Assembly (NCBI GenBank): GCA_023431185.1
Contig: JAEYXS010000065.1
Location: forward strand, 1-64,000
Length of the DNA stretch: 64,000 nucleotides
Direction: 5' to 3'
Source of the DNA: Verrucomicrobiota bacterium
Lineage (GTDB): Bacteria > Verrucomicrobiota > Verrucomicrobiia > Limisphaerales > JAEYXS01
The notes beneath the pieces are model-generated. The model saw only the letters and a program-made list of their open reading frames with translations. It searched no databases and was not told the origin of the DNA. This document shows, piece after piece, positions 1 to 7,967 of the stretch; the first letter of the stretch is position 1; every line of letters begins with the position of its first letter. Both the position numbers and the translations under genes were made by a program.

Positions 1-24
1 CCCTTTTGCTTTGTTCAAATAAGT

Positions 25-1011
25 TTACTGCTTGTCGAAGCGGTGGACACGGCCCGTGAGGCTGTACTCGGCCACGTAGATGTTGCCTTTGGCATCGAAG
101 GCGACGCCGTGAGGCGCGGTCACGATGCCGGGACGCCATTTGGCGGGCTCGGTCTTGTTCGTGCCCACTTCGTCGGCGGCGGTGTTCGTGCCGAGCCTGG
201 CCACCACTTTGCCGGCCTTGTCGAGTACGGTCACTTGACCCTTGATCTCGCCGATTAGGGCGTATTCTCCCTGGATGGCCACGGCCGCGGGCAGGAGCAG
301 ATCGGTGGCGATGACGCCGAGGAATTCGCCGTCCAAGGACATGTGCACCACGCGCATATTCGCGCGATCACAGCCGATGATGCGGGCGGGGGTGAAGCGG
401 GTGTCGATGGCGATTTTGTGCAGGGTGTTGAAGTTGTAAGGTTCTTTTTTTCTGCCGCCGAAGGATTTCAGATACTTGCCGGACTTGTCGAAGCGATGGA
501 CGTAGTCGCTGGAGTAGCCATCGGTCACGAAGAGGTCGCCATTGGGGGCGACGTCCATGCCGGTGAGGCGGACGACAGGCGCGCCTTCCTTGCCATCTTT
601 GCCCTTGGGCTTGTTCTTGAATTCATCGGGAATGGCAGAGGCCGGTATGGTCAGCACGTTTTTGCCCTCCAGCGTGAGCTTCACGATGGTCTGGGCACCG
701 AGGCGGGAGCCGTAGAGGAATTCACCATCCTTGTCCTTATGGATCACAAAACCGTGGAAATCAGCCGGAGCATCGGGCAGGGTGCGGAGGAATTTGCCAT
801 CCGCGCCATAGACCTGGACACCAGCCTTGGGATCTTGGGTGCTGACGTAGATATCGCCCTTGGAGCTGACGGCAATGTCGCCGTGCATGTTACCCAGGGC
901 GGGGCGGCCTTCGGGAAGTTTCAGCCAGTCGGGTACGGGCTTGTATCCGGCGGCATAAGAAGAGGAGGTGAGGGCGACGAGGGTGCAGAGTACGGCGATG
1001 GCTTTACGCAT
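25..1011 (-). CDS. Exported NHL-repeat beta-propeller protein
   Basis: The 328-residue product starts with a cleavable signal peptide (about residues 1-20, ending SSYAA) and is probably periplasmic or surface exposed. The rest is a string of propeller blades with NHL-like motifs such as MDVAPNGDLFVTDG, YVHRFDKSGKYLKSFGG and HGVAFDAKGNIYVAEY. NHL propellers are usually binding or scaffold modules; no catalytic motif is visible. It is the last minus-strand gene at the left edge and is separated from its neighbours, so context says little about its ligand. The ATG follows directly from the signal peptide. Fold confident, function unknown. Confidence 0.8.
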   Translation of the reverse strand: MRKAIAVLCTLVALTSSSYAAGYKPVPDWLKLPEGRPALGNMHGDIAVSSKGDIYVSTQDPKAGVQVYGADGKFLRTLPDAPADFHGFVIHKDKDGEFLYGSRLGAQTIVKLTLEGKNVLTIPASAIPDEFKNKPKGKDGKEGAPVVRLTGMDVAPNGDLFVTDGYSSDYVHRFDKSGKYLKSFGGRKKEPYNFNTLHKIAIDTRFTPARIIGCDRANMRVVHMSLDGEFLGVIATDLLLPAAVAIQGEYALIGEIKGQVTVLDKAGKVVARLGTNTAADEVGTNKTEPAKWRPGIVTAPHGVAFDAKGNIYVAEYSLTGRVHRFDKQ

Positions 1012-1228
1012 AGCGGTTCGTTTGGTTCAACGGGTTCACTCACTACGGGACAACAGATGGGGGAGACTGTCAACGGTGAGTTTGGCCGACCGAAGAATCT
1101 TTAACAGGAGAAGGGGAAAATCCCAAATCCAAAGCTCCGACGAACAGCGAAGCAGCGAGGATCGAGCTGGAGAGGCAATCGCAGATGTGACGCCGGGCAA
1201 GACGCGCAGGCGGCAGGCGGAAGACTGG

Positions 1229-1462
1229 CTACGGCTGGACCAGGACGGCGTTGTTCTCGATGAGGTATTTTTCGAGGGCAGCCCGAGCGGTGAGGGATAC
1301 GGGGGAGCGGACGGTGGTGCCGCGGTAATGCTTGTAATGGACCAAGGTCTTGCCGATGGTGCCGATCTGGAGGCGTGATTTCTCCATTTGCCAAATCTGC
1401 CCGGTGGCGAAAGGCGGCAATGCTGGACGATTGACTGGCTTAAGCTTCTTCAAGTGGGGCAT
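1229..1462 (-). CDS. Small conserved-looking hypothetical protein
   Basis: A 77-residue basic protein beginning MPHLKKLKPVNRPALPPF. I chose the internal ATG at 1462 over the upstream ATG at 1501 because the extra 13 residues look like read-through of non-coding sequence. It has no signal peptide or membrane segment. The middle (GQIWQMEKSRLQIGTIGK) looks like a short beta-rich segment, followed by a helix (LTARAALEKYLIENN). I do not recognise the family. Its composition is protein-like, unlike the overlapping frames. No clear ribosome-binding site is visible. Confidence 0.5.
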   Translation of the reverse strand: MPHLKKLKPVNRPALPPFATGQIWQMEKSRLQIGTIGKTLVHYKHYRGTTVRSPVSLTARAALEKYLIENNAVLVQP

Positions 1463-1555
1463 GATAGCAGTAGAACCGGCATTTACCATAGAAGATTCCA
1501 AAGAATTTTCGGCCAGGCAGAAAACGATGCGGCGGAAGCCCTGACCGGCAGTTCC

Positions 1556-2374
1556 TCAGTCATCCCAACCGGCGCGATGCGGCCATTGTTCGAGGTAGGC
1601 GAGCTGGGCTTCGCGGTCGGGGACATCGGGGCGTTGGGAGCTGGTAAGGAAACGCTTGGTATAGGCGGCATCGAGGGCTTGGATGTTTACCACATTATCA
1701 TCCACGGTGAAGACGGCACGCCAGGCGCCGCAGCCGATCTCGAAGACGCCGGTGCGCCGGCGTTTGATGCGGCGGGTGCGGTGAGGTGCGGGATCGCGGG
1801 AAAGGAATTCCGTCATGCGAGGGCGGAAATCGATGCGCCAGTTCTTCAGCAACCACTCTGCTTGCGTCTGGGCCAAGGGGGAGAGCACGACGGTGAATTG
1901 AGGCGGAGCTTGTTCCAGTGCTTCCACTTCATCGGTCCAGCCCGCTTTCTCGCCGGGGAAGATATCGTAGGCGGGGATGTAGGGCTTGATGTCGAAGACG
2001 GGGGTGCCGTCCACGAGATCACACGCACCGAGGATGAGTTTGCGGCCATCCACGCCGATGAGTTGCACGGGGGTGAGGCCGAGGGGATTCGGGCGGTAAG
2101 GGGAGCGGGTGGAGAAAACGCCGCGTCGCTTGGAAGGACCACGGGGCGGGAGCACGAGCGGTTTCCAAGCGTTATTCCGATGAAACCACCAGATGAGCCA
2201 GATGCGGGAGAAACCAGCCACATCCTGCAAAGCCTGTTCGTAGCCGCTATCGGGCAAGAGCTCGAGAATGTTACGCTCCGGCTCTTTTTCCAACGGTTGA
2301 TGGCGCGCGTGAAACTTGAGCGGTTTCTGCGTGGCGATGTAGCCGATGGGTTTTATGGTCAGGCCGTTATCCAA
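1556..2374 (-). CDS. trmO: tRNA (adenine(37)-N6)-methyltransferase TrmO (TsaA/YaeB family)
   Basis: The 272-residue protein shows the TrmO/TsaA signatures: IGYIAT near residue 12, GVFSTRSPYRPNPLGLTPVQL-type core around residues 87-107 (key residues R, P-N-P), and LVDGTPVFDIKPYIPAYD around 120-138. Known members methylate N6-threonylcarbamoyladenosine at position 37 of tRNA using SAM, through an unusual beta-barrel fold. The C-terminal third is longer than a minimal domain, as in E. coli YaeB. It acts in the cytosol on ANN-decoding tRNAs. It stands alone between a small hypothetical gene and the DUF6600 gene on the same strand. Assignment is strong. Confidence 0.88.
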   Translation of the reverse strand: MDNGLTIKPIGYIATQKPLKFHARHQPLEKEPERNILELLPDSGYEQALQDVAGFSRIWLIWWFHRNNAWKPLVLPPRGPSKRRGVFSTRSPYRPNPLGLTPVQLIGVDGRKLILGACDLVDGTPVFDIKPYIPAYDIFPGEKAGWTDEVEALEQAPPQFTVVLSPLAQTQAEWLLKNWRIDFRPRMTEFLSRDPAPHRTRRIKRRRTGVFEIGCGAWRAVFTVDDNVVNIQALDAAYTKRFLTSSQRPDVPDREAQLAYLEQWPHRAGWDD

Positions 2375-2442
2375 ATGTTTGTCCCTTCAATAAGCGGTAA
2401 TTTTCGATGACGGCTCATGATGGGACAAGGGAATTATCATCC

Positions 2443-2477
2443 CGAAACAAAAATCCAGCGGAAGCAGACTTCCGCTG
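2443..2477 (-). terminator. Intrinsic terminator of the DUF6600 gene
   Basis: A perfect 9-bp stem, CAGCGGAAG at 2456-2464 with CTTCCGCTG at 2469-2477 and a 4-base loop, is followed on the minus strand by a T-rich run (GATTTTTGTTT). It lies just past the stop of the minus-strand gene ending at 2505. Confidence 0.75.
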
Positions 2478-2504
2478 AATGCTTATCTGGAAAAGGCAGG
2501 CATA

Positions 2505-3677
2505 TCAGTCTTTGCCTTTACCTTTCTCACCTTTTGGTTGTTTCGATGTTTTTGGAGGTTTGCTCTTCTGTGCCGGACCTGATGCTTTCCCGCTGGGGCC
2601 GGGTTTGGAAGGCACCACTTTGCCTTGACCGGGTGTCACATCCTGCACCGAAGGGCGATCAGGTGATCCGGGTGCGGGCCTGGGTTTGGGCAACTCAGGC
2701 ACCGGTTTGAACTTGGGTTGCTCGGGATTGACCGGCGGCTTGGGCAGTTCCGGTGGCGGAACTGGCTTCGGCTGATCTGGTGTCGGCGGAGCCGGGCGCT
2801 CCGGCGGTGGTTTCGGTTTGGGGATCTCTGGAGTTACCGGGTCCTTGTCTTTGGGCGGATTTGGCTTGGGGGCGGGCGGATCTTTCTTGTCCGGAGTTTT
2901 GGTTCGTGCCGGTTTCTCCTTATCAGCAGATTTCGCGGGGTTGGCTGGTTTGGTCTTCACACTTTCTGGCACGGCGGCTCTGGCAGCGACTTGCTGGATG
3001 GGCAGCGCTTGCGCTTTGCGGCCGGTTGCTTTTTCTAATTCATCCGGCTGTGGTCCTTTGTTCACATAGACTTCCTTCCGGGAACCTTCCACGGTGCGGG
3101 TTTCTCGCACCGGTTCCCGGGACACGATCTTGGTTTTATTGATGATGGTCGTGTTGTTCACGATGACGGTGTTATGCCGTATCGGCTGGTGGAACCGCGC
3201 GGACTGTACGAAGACGAATTCCGGATGACGGAATCCGAAGCTGACGGTCAGACGCGTGGGTGGCAATGGGGCCCAGCCCACGTAACCACCACCGCTGCGC
3301 CAGGAGACCCAGGCAGGTGCCCATTCAGTGCCGGGCACCCAGACCCAGTAATGCCGCGGGTGATAGACCCAACGGCCATAATGGTAAGTCGCCCAAGCCC
3401 AAGGTTCATCGCTTTCCCAGTACCAACCGTGGTCGGTCCAGACCCATTCACCGTGGCAGTAAGGCCGCCAAGTTACGGCGATGCCAGAGGGGCGCCAACA
3501 GCGCCCGTAGGTATCCACTTCCACCCAGGCACCGTGGGGTGCCAGAGGAACGTGGAAATCGGCTGCGGCAGAGATGGTCACGGAACCTGAAACTTCCAAC
3601 CGGGCCGAAGCCCGAGGTGTCGCCAGTAACAGGAAACCGATCAAGCCGAGCAAGAGGCAGTTTAATGATGCTTTCAT
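2505..3677 (-). CDS. DUF6600-type exported protein with proline-rich tail
   Basis: The 390-residue protein has a signal peptide (residues 1-25, ending PRASA). An N-terminal aromatic domain (about 35-165) carries repeated Trp/Tyr-rich motifs (YGRCWRP, GEWVWTDHGWYWESDEPWAWATYHYGRWVY, WVPGTEWAPAWVSWR listed in part), the hallmark of YXWGxW/DUF6600 proteins. From about 230 the chain is a low-complexity Pro/Lys tail (KPNPPKDKDP, PKPVPPPELPKPP) and ends in a strongly basic cluster. Such tails often span or bind the cell wall; that role is inference. It is followed by a good terminator and looks monocistronic. Confidence 0.75.
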   Translation of the reverse strand: MKASLNCLLLGLIGFLLLATPRASARLEVSGSVTISAAADFHVPLAPHGAWVEVDTYGRCWRPSGIAVTWRPYCHGEWVWTDHGWYWESDEPWAWATYHYGRWVYHPRHYWVWVPGTEWAPAWVSWRSGGGYVGWAPLPPTRLTVSFGFRHPEFVFVQSARFHQPIRHNTVIVNNTTIINKTKIVSREPVRETRTVEGSRKEVYVNKGPQPDELEKATGRKAQALPIQQVAARAAVPESVKTKPANPAKSADKEKPARTKTPDKKDPPAPKPNPPKDKDPVTPEIPKPKPPPERPAPPTPDQPKPVPPPELPKPPVNPEQPKFKPVPELPKPRPAPGSPDRPSVQDVTPGQGKVVPSKPGPSGKASGPAQKSKPPKTSKQPKGEKGKGKD

Positions 3678-4024
3678 GCCATACTATGCCGCACTAAGTG
3701 TGCAGGGGACTGCAAAGGAGAGAACGTCTGAACGCAAGTTGTTGGAGATGATGGTGTTCCTTGTTTGTCGAAGGGGAGCCAGTGGCGTTGGCCTCAGGTA
3801 TAATGAGGCAAAGAAACTTTGCAGATAGCGGGGGGAGATGAAACGGGTGGGAGAAATGCAATGTGCCAGAGTCCCGAGTTTTTGTGGGGAACGGGGCAAT
3901 CAGGAGACAGGTATGACAGGTGATTCAAGACATTGGTCTTGAAATTGTCTGTTGACCGGAGGTTAAAAGGGTTGGTAGTGTCCGCGCCCGATGCTTTTGC
4001 GGACCATTGTAGCTTTGCCGGTCA

Positions 4025-4047
4025 GCGTAGTCGTAGCCGACTAACGC
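4025..4047 (+). promoter_or_regulatory. Hairpin in the ilvN leader
   Basis: Arms GCGTAGTCG and CGACTA-a-CGC pair around the tetraloop TAGC, with one bulged A. It lies 37 bases upstream of the terminator-like hairpin, so it may be part of the same leader RNA. Confidence 0.4.
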
Positions 4048-4083
4048 GGCCCGAGGCTTTTGGTTCCAAATGCTCGCAGGCCG

Positions 4084-4120
4084 CCCGCAATTCCCCCACG
4101 GGATGCGGGTTTTTAGTTTT
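4084..4120 (+). terminator. Terminator-like hairpin (possible attenuator) before ilvN
   Basis: CCCGCA (4084-4089) pairs with TGCGGG (4104-4109), and inside it TCCC (4092-4095) pairs with GGGA (4100-4103) around a CCAC loop with an AT bulge. A T-run (4110-4114) and a second TTTT (4117-4120) follow. It sits about 100 bases before the ilvN start and points into it. No plus-strand gene precedes it, so attenuation of ilvN-ilvC is more likely than simple termination. A small upstream RNA is the alternative. Confidence 0.6.
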
Positions 4121-4216
4121 GGCAGGGCAAGCATCGACCAGAAGCGTTCATCGGGCAGAAGTAGTTCTGACGACGGCGTTTGAGCAGCAGCGGTAAGCGG
4201 TCAGGTATCTGTAGAT

Positions 4217-4690
4217 ATGCGACATATCATTTCCGTGTTGGTGGAGAACAAGTTCGGCGTGTTGACGCGGGTGACGGGCCTTTTCAGCGGCCGCGGGTAC
4301 AACATCGATACGTTGAACGTCGGCCCGACCCAAGATCCGGCCAAGTCACAGATGACGATCGTGACGCGGGGCGACGAGGCCACTGTGGAGCAGATCGTGA
4401 AACAGCTTTACAAGCTGGTGAATGTATTGGCCGTCTATGACTTCAAGGACGACGAATACATCGACCGCGAACTGGTGCTGGTCAAGGTGGGCGTGGACTC
4501 CAAGGCGCGCGCCGAGGTGATGCAGATCACGGATATCTTCCGCGCGAAGATCGTGGATGTGCAGGCGAAGACATTGACCATCGAGATCACGGGCAATGAA
4601 TCCAAGGTGGAGAAGTTCATCGAGCTGATGGGCAACTTCGGCATCAAGGAGCTGGCGCGGACGGGCAAGATCGCGCTGAAGCGCAACTAA
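4217..4690 (+). CDS. ilvN: Acetolactate synthase small (regulatory) subunit
   Basis: The 157-residue protein is the regulatory subunit of acetohydroxyacid synthase, first step of branched-chain amino acid synthesis. An N-terminal ACT domain (residues 1-75) starts HIISVLVENKFGVLTRVTGLF and contains RGYNIDTLNVG, the valine-binding region; the C-terminal half (80-157) is the conserved ALS_ss_C domain. Length matches IlvN/IlvH. The catalytic subunit ilvB is not adjacent, although it often is in other bacteria. ilvC follows 38 bases downstream, so the two are probably cotranscribed. Control by the leader hairpin is inferred. Confidence 0.93.
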   Translation: MRHIISVLVENKFGVLTRVTGLFSGRGYNIDTLNVGPTQDPAKSQMTIVTRGDEATVEQIVKQLYKLVNVLAVYDFKDDEYIDRELVLVKVGVDSKARAEVMQITDIFRAKIVDVQAKTLTIEITGNESKVEKFIELMGNFGIKELARTGKIALKRN

Positions 4691-4728
4691 CGGAACAAGC
4701 AACCTCAATTTAAACAGTCAGAAAAATT

Positions 4729-5751
4729 ATGGCAAAAGTCTATACGGATAAGGACGCTGATTTAGGCGTGTTCAAAGGTAAAACGCTCGCGGTGCTGGGC
4801 TTCGGTTCCCAAGGCCACGCGCACGCACTGAACCTCAAAGAGAGCGGCTGCAAGGTCATCATCGGCCTGTACGAAGGCAGCAAATCCATCGCGGTGGCGA
4901 AGGAAAAGGGTTTCGAGGTCTTCACGACGGGTGAAGCGGTGAAGCGCGCGGACGTCATCATGGTGGCGATCCCGGACACGAAGCAGCCTTCCGCCTACGA
5001 GAAGGACATCGCCCCGAATCTGACGAAGGGCAAGACGCTCTTGTTCAGCCACGGCTTCTCGATCCATTACAAGACGATCGTCCCGCCGAAGGATGTGAAC
5101 ATCATCCTCGTGGCGCCGAAGGGCCCCGGCCACATCGTGCGCCGGCAGTACACGGAAGGCAAAGGCGTGCCGTCCCTGATCGCGATCTACCAGAACCCGG
5201 GCAAGGATGCGAAGAAGATCGCGCTGGCCTGGGCGAAGGGCATCGGCGGCACCCGCGCGGGCGTCATCGAGACGAGCTTCAAGGAAGAGACGGAAACGGA
5301 TCTGTTCGGCGAACAGACGGTGTTGTGCGGCGGTTGCAGCGCCTTGGTGCAGGCCGGCTTCGAAGTGCTCGTGGAAGCGGGTTACTCCCCGGAGATGGCT
5401 TACTTCGAGTGCTTGCATGAGCTGAAGCTGATCGTGGACTTGATGAACGAGTCCGGCATCAGCGGCATGCGCTTCTCGATCTCCGAGACGGCCAAGTGGG
5501 GTGATGTGTCGGTCGGCCCGAAGATCATCGATGCGAGCGTGAAGAAGCGCATGAAGCAGGCGTTGAAAGAGATCCAGAACGGGAAGTTCGCGAAGGACTG
5601 GGTCGCCGAATACAAGGGCGGCTACAAGCGCTACAACGCGTTGCTGAAGGCGGGCGAGAAGCATCCGATCGAGAAGACCGGTGCCAAGCTGCGTTCGCTG
5701 ATGCCGTGGATGCAGAAGCGCACGATCAAGGGCGCCCAGGCGTCTTACTAA
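4729..5751 (+). CDS. ilvC: Ketol-acid reductoisomerase
   Basis: At 340 residues this is the short class I enzyme. It converts acetolactate or acetohydroxybutyrate to dihydroxy acids with NADPH and Mg2+. The Rossmann motif GFGSQGHAHALNLKESG is at about 24-40 and the conserved APKGPGHIVRRQY stretch at about 129-141. The knotted C-terminal domain carries Mg ligands in the FGEQTVLCGG and EVLVEAGYSPEMAYFE segments. It lies 38 bases after ilvN and is followed by a strong terminator, so ilvN-ilvC appears to be a two-gene unit. Confidence 0.96.
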   Translation: MAKVYTDKDADLGVFKGKTLAVLGFGSQGHAHALNLKESGCKVIIGLYEGSKSIAVAKEKGFEVFTTGEAVKRADVIMVAIPDTKQPSAYEKDIAPNLTKGKTLLFSHGFSIHYKTIVPPKDVNIILVAPKGPGHIVRRQYTEGKGVPSLIAIYQNPGKDAKKIALAWAKGIGGTRAGVIETSFKEETETDLFGEQTVLCGGCSALVQAGFEVLVEAGYSPEMAYFECLHELKLIVDLMNESGISGMRFSISETAKWGDVSVGPKIIDASVKKRMKQALKEIQNGKFAKDWVAEYKGGYKRYNALLKAGEKHPIEKTGAKLRSLMPWMQKRTIKGAQASY

Positions 5752-5772
5752 GATCGCAGGAATTCAAGAAGA

Positions 5773-5804
5773 GCCGTCCGCTTCACCGCGGGCGGCTTTT
5801 TTGT
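5773..5804 (+). terminator. Intrinsic terminator of ilvNC
   Basis: GCCGTCCGC (5773-5781) pairs with GCGGGCGGC (5788-5796), including one G-T pair, and is followed by TTTTTT. It begins about 20 bases after the ilvC stop. Confidence 0.85.
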
Positions 5805-5857
5805 TTGAGGGGCGAAACGGATGGGTGGTGGTGGTGTTTAACTGGTTGATGTTAGAC

Positions 5858-6316
5858 ATGGTATTCAAGCGGAGTGTTTTGCTGGCCTGCGCGTTGCTCG
5901 CGGGAACAGTGCGGGCGGATAATCCTTATCAGGAGATCGTGACCAGGAATGCTTTCGACCTAAAAGCGCCAGTCGTGATCGAACAGAAGGTTGAGACGGC
6001 ACCACTGGAAGCACCGGCTCATATCGTTCTGAGCGGGATGGCGTTGGTGGACGGTAAGAAACAGGTTTTCCTCAGCGTGACGAAACCGGGGGGGAAAGTG
6101 GCGAAATACCTGCGGCTGGGCGAGTTGGAGCGGGAGGATGGCATCGAGGTGGTGGAGATCGATCTGAAAAATGACCGGGTGCGGATCAAGCGCAATGGGA
6201 GGTTGAGTGTTATGACATTTGCGACGCATGGTGCCAAAGCGGCGGCAGTGGCCCCGGTGATGGCAGTTACGCCGCCTTTGCCACCCCCAGTGATGGTTCA
6301 GCCGAAGGTAAAGTGA
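5858..6316 (+). CDS. Exported protein of unknown function, tandem paralogue A
   Basis: From the ATG at 5858 the product is 152 residues with a signal peptide (MVFKRSVLLACALLAGTVRA). An in-frame ATG at 5849 is possible. The mature part opens DNPYQEIVTRNAFDLKAP, then a compact beta-rich domain (HIVLSGMALVDGKKQVFLSV, KYLRLGELER, VVEIDLKNDRVRIK given in part), and ends in a Pro/Val tail. The pattern resembles the small periplasmic domain of GspC/PilP secretion-pilus proteins, but this is a weak analogy. The next gene is a clear paralogue, so this is a recent tandem duplication. Confidence 0.65.
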   Translation: MVFKRSVLLACALLAGTVRADNPYQEIVTRNAFDLKAPVVIEQKVETAPLEAPAHIVLSGMALVDGKKQVFLSVTKPGGKVAKYLRLGELEREDGIEVVEIDLKNDRVRIKRNGRLSVMTFATHGAKAAAVAPVMAVTPPLPPPVMVQPKVK

Positions 6317-6430
6317 GTGGAGGAGGCGGACATTTGCGGAAGCCGTTTTTCGAACGGACAGCTTTCCTTTTTGCCGGGAGGCCTGTATATTGCGAAACCG
6401 AAGCCTGATTACGGTGTTAAACATTGCACA

Positions 6431-7234
6431 ATGTCCGATATGCTACCATCTCTCCGCCAAGCAGTTGTGACCGCCACTGCCTGTGCTTGGGTGCTGAGCG
6501 CGTCCATGGTCATGAGCGTGGAGGACGGCGGCAATCCGTATGCTGACATTGTGACGCGCAATGCATTTGGGCTCAAGCCGCCCGAGCCGCCCAAAGCACC
6601 CGAGCCGCCCAAAGAGGAGGTGGCCCCTTCGAATATTTTCATGACGGGAGTGACGTCCATCGGGGGCAAGAAACAGGTGTATCTCAAGGTGGTCACCCCT
6701 GGTGAAAAAGAACCCAAGTATCTGCGATTGGGTGAAAATGAGCGGGATGGGGCGATAGAGGTGACGGAGATCATCCCAAAGACCGGACGAGTTCGGATCA
6801 AGAATCGCGGAGTGCCCTCGACCATATCTTTTGAAACCCATGGAGCGCAGATGTCCATGGCGGCACCAGTTGCGCCCGTGGTCGCCGGTCGCCCCGGGGT
6901 GCCATCCCCGCCAGGGGTGATGCCAAGTGTGCCGGGAGCGGTTACCGCATCTCCAGGTGTCTCCGTCACAACGAAACCGGGTGCTTCGACCTTGCCAGTT
7001 TCACCGAATAACACGGGTATTAGTACGACGGGGCGTCCCGGTTCAACTTCCGCGTCGCCTTACACCCAGCCGGGCTCGACTCAGCCTGCTTCCAGCCCGA
7101 CCCGGACGATTCCTACCAGACAATTGCGCATAGGGCCGACCGGGGGTGGAGCGACTTATGTGGCCCCCTCCAATCCAGAGGTACCCTTTGCAAAGGAGGC
7201 GGGAAAGCTCACGCCGCCGCCAGCTCCTGAGTAG
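6431..7234 (+). CDS. Exported protein of unknown function, tandem paralogue B
   Basis: The ATG at 6431 gives 267 residues with a signal-like N-terminus (about 1-30); an upstream in-frame start at 6317 adds non-protein-like sequence. After cleavage it reads NPYADIVTRNAFGLKPP, matching paralogue A, then the same beta-domain (GVTSIGGKKQVYLKV, PKYLRLGENER, RVRIKNRG). From about residue 145 it has a long Pro/Gly/Ser/Thr-rich low-complexity tail absent from A. Likely periplasmic or envelope associated; a GspC/PilP-like HR domain is the best guess. Confidence 0.65.
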   Translation: MSDMLPSLRQAVVTATACAWVLSASMVMSVEDGGNPYADIVTRNAFGLKPPEPPKAPEPPKEEVAPSNIFMTGVTSIGGKKQVYLKVVTPGEKEPKYLRLGENERDGAIEVTEIIPKTGRVRIKNRGVPSTISFETHGAQMSMAAPVAPVVAGRPGVPSPPGVMPSVPGAVTASPGVSVTTKPGASTLPVSPNNTGISTTGRPGSTSASPYTQPGSTQPASSPTRTIPTRQLRIGPTGGGATYVAPSNPEVPFAKEAGKLTPPPAPE

Positions 7235-7331
7235 CACTCCAACCTCCTCCGAGGAGGGGCAATGATTCAAGTAGCTGTGTTCTCCTAAATCGTTGCATTC
7301 GCGGGTTTTCGGTTTCTAGCTACTCATGAGG

Positions 7332-7967
7332 TTAAGGGGTGGTGGTTATTCCTAATTCCTGGATGGCATTGATGAGGAATTGGAACGCGATCGCCGCCAG
7401 CAGCAAACCCATCAGACGCTGGACAATTTTCAGGATCAGCGGACTTAACTTCTTTGCTCCGTGTGACGCCCAGCGCAAAATCATATAGGCGGCGAAGCAA
7501 ACCACTGCGATCACCACATAGAGTCCGATCTGCTGAGGCAGTCCGTCCGCGCGGCCTTGCAAGAGCATCGTGGTGGTGATGGTGCCGGGACCGGCGAGCA
7601 TGGGGATGGCGAGCGGCGTGATGGCAATGTCTTCCTTGGCCATGCCTGCTTCGGCTTCTTCCGGGCCTTCCTGCACGGTGGAGCGCTTGGCGCGTAGCAT
7701 GTCCAAAGCGATCAGCAGGAGCACTACGCAACCGGCCATCTGGAAGGCGGGGAGGCTGATGCCTAAGAGTTTGAAAACCCATTTGCCGCCCAAGGCGAAG
7801 ATCATCAGCACCCCGGCGGCGACGATGGCAGCAAGCCGCGCCATGCGCACACGCTGCTCCACGGTGTCCTGCGGCGTCATGGCGAGGAAGAGGGGAATCA
7901 ATCCCACCGGGTCCATGATGACGAAGAGGGAGCTGAGCGCGAGCAGGAGATATTCAGAGATGCTCAT
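7332..7967 (-). CDS. MarC/NAAT-family inner membrane protein
   Basis: The 211-residue protein has six hydrophobic segments and the MarC signature FVIMDPVGLIPLFLAMT near residues 15-31 and ITPLAIPMLAGPGTITTTM near 118-136. MarC proteins are integral membrane proteins of uncertain transport function; an old link to multiple antibiotic resistance in E. coli was not upheld. The ATG overlaps the stop of the upstream gene as ATGA (7964-7967), suggesting translational coupling in a proA-led unit. Confidence 0.88.
   Translation of the reverse strand: MSISEYLLLALSSLFVIMDPVGLIPLFLAMTPQDTVEQRVRMARLAAIVAAGVLMIFALGGKWVFKLLGISLPAFQMAGCVVLLLIALDMLRAKRSTVQEGPEEAEAGMAKEDIAITPLAIPMLAGPGTITTTMLLQGRADGLPQQIGLYVVIAVVCFAAYMILRWASHGAKKLSPLILKIVQRLMGLLLAAIAFQFLINAIQELGITTTP

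Larger units (their letters stand above)
3678..4216. other. Intergenic region with leader hairpins upstream of ilvN
   Basis: No convincing gene lies in these 539 bases. Short ORFs on both strands around 3925-4196 have random-looking composition. The right half contains a compact hairpin (4025-4047) and a strong terminator-like hairpin (4084-4120) just upstream of ilvN, described separately. Confidence 0.6.

Noticed and set aside
343..1104. 253-codon plus-strand frame over the NHL-propeller gene
   Set aside because: Antisense to a protein with signal peptide and repeats; composition is that of a shadow frame.
3925..4196. Short ORFs on both strands in the ilvN leader
   Set aside because: They overlap the hairpins, have no ribosome-binding site and no run of Ile/Leu/Val codons, so they are not convincing genes or leader peptides.
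4762..5664. 300-codon minus-strand frame over ilvC
   Set aside because: ilvC is unambiguous, and the antisense frame has an unusual His/Arg/Leu-rich composition.
7244..7262. CCTCCTC/GAGGAGG inverted repeat as a terminator after paralogue B
   Set aside because: The arms nearly abut, leaving no proper loop, and no T-run follows.
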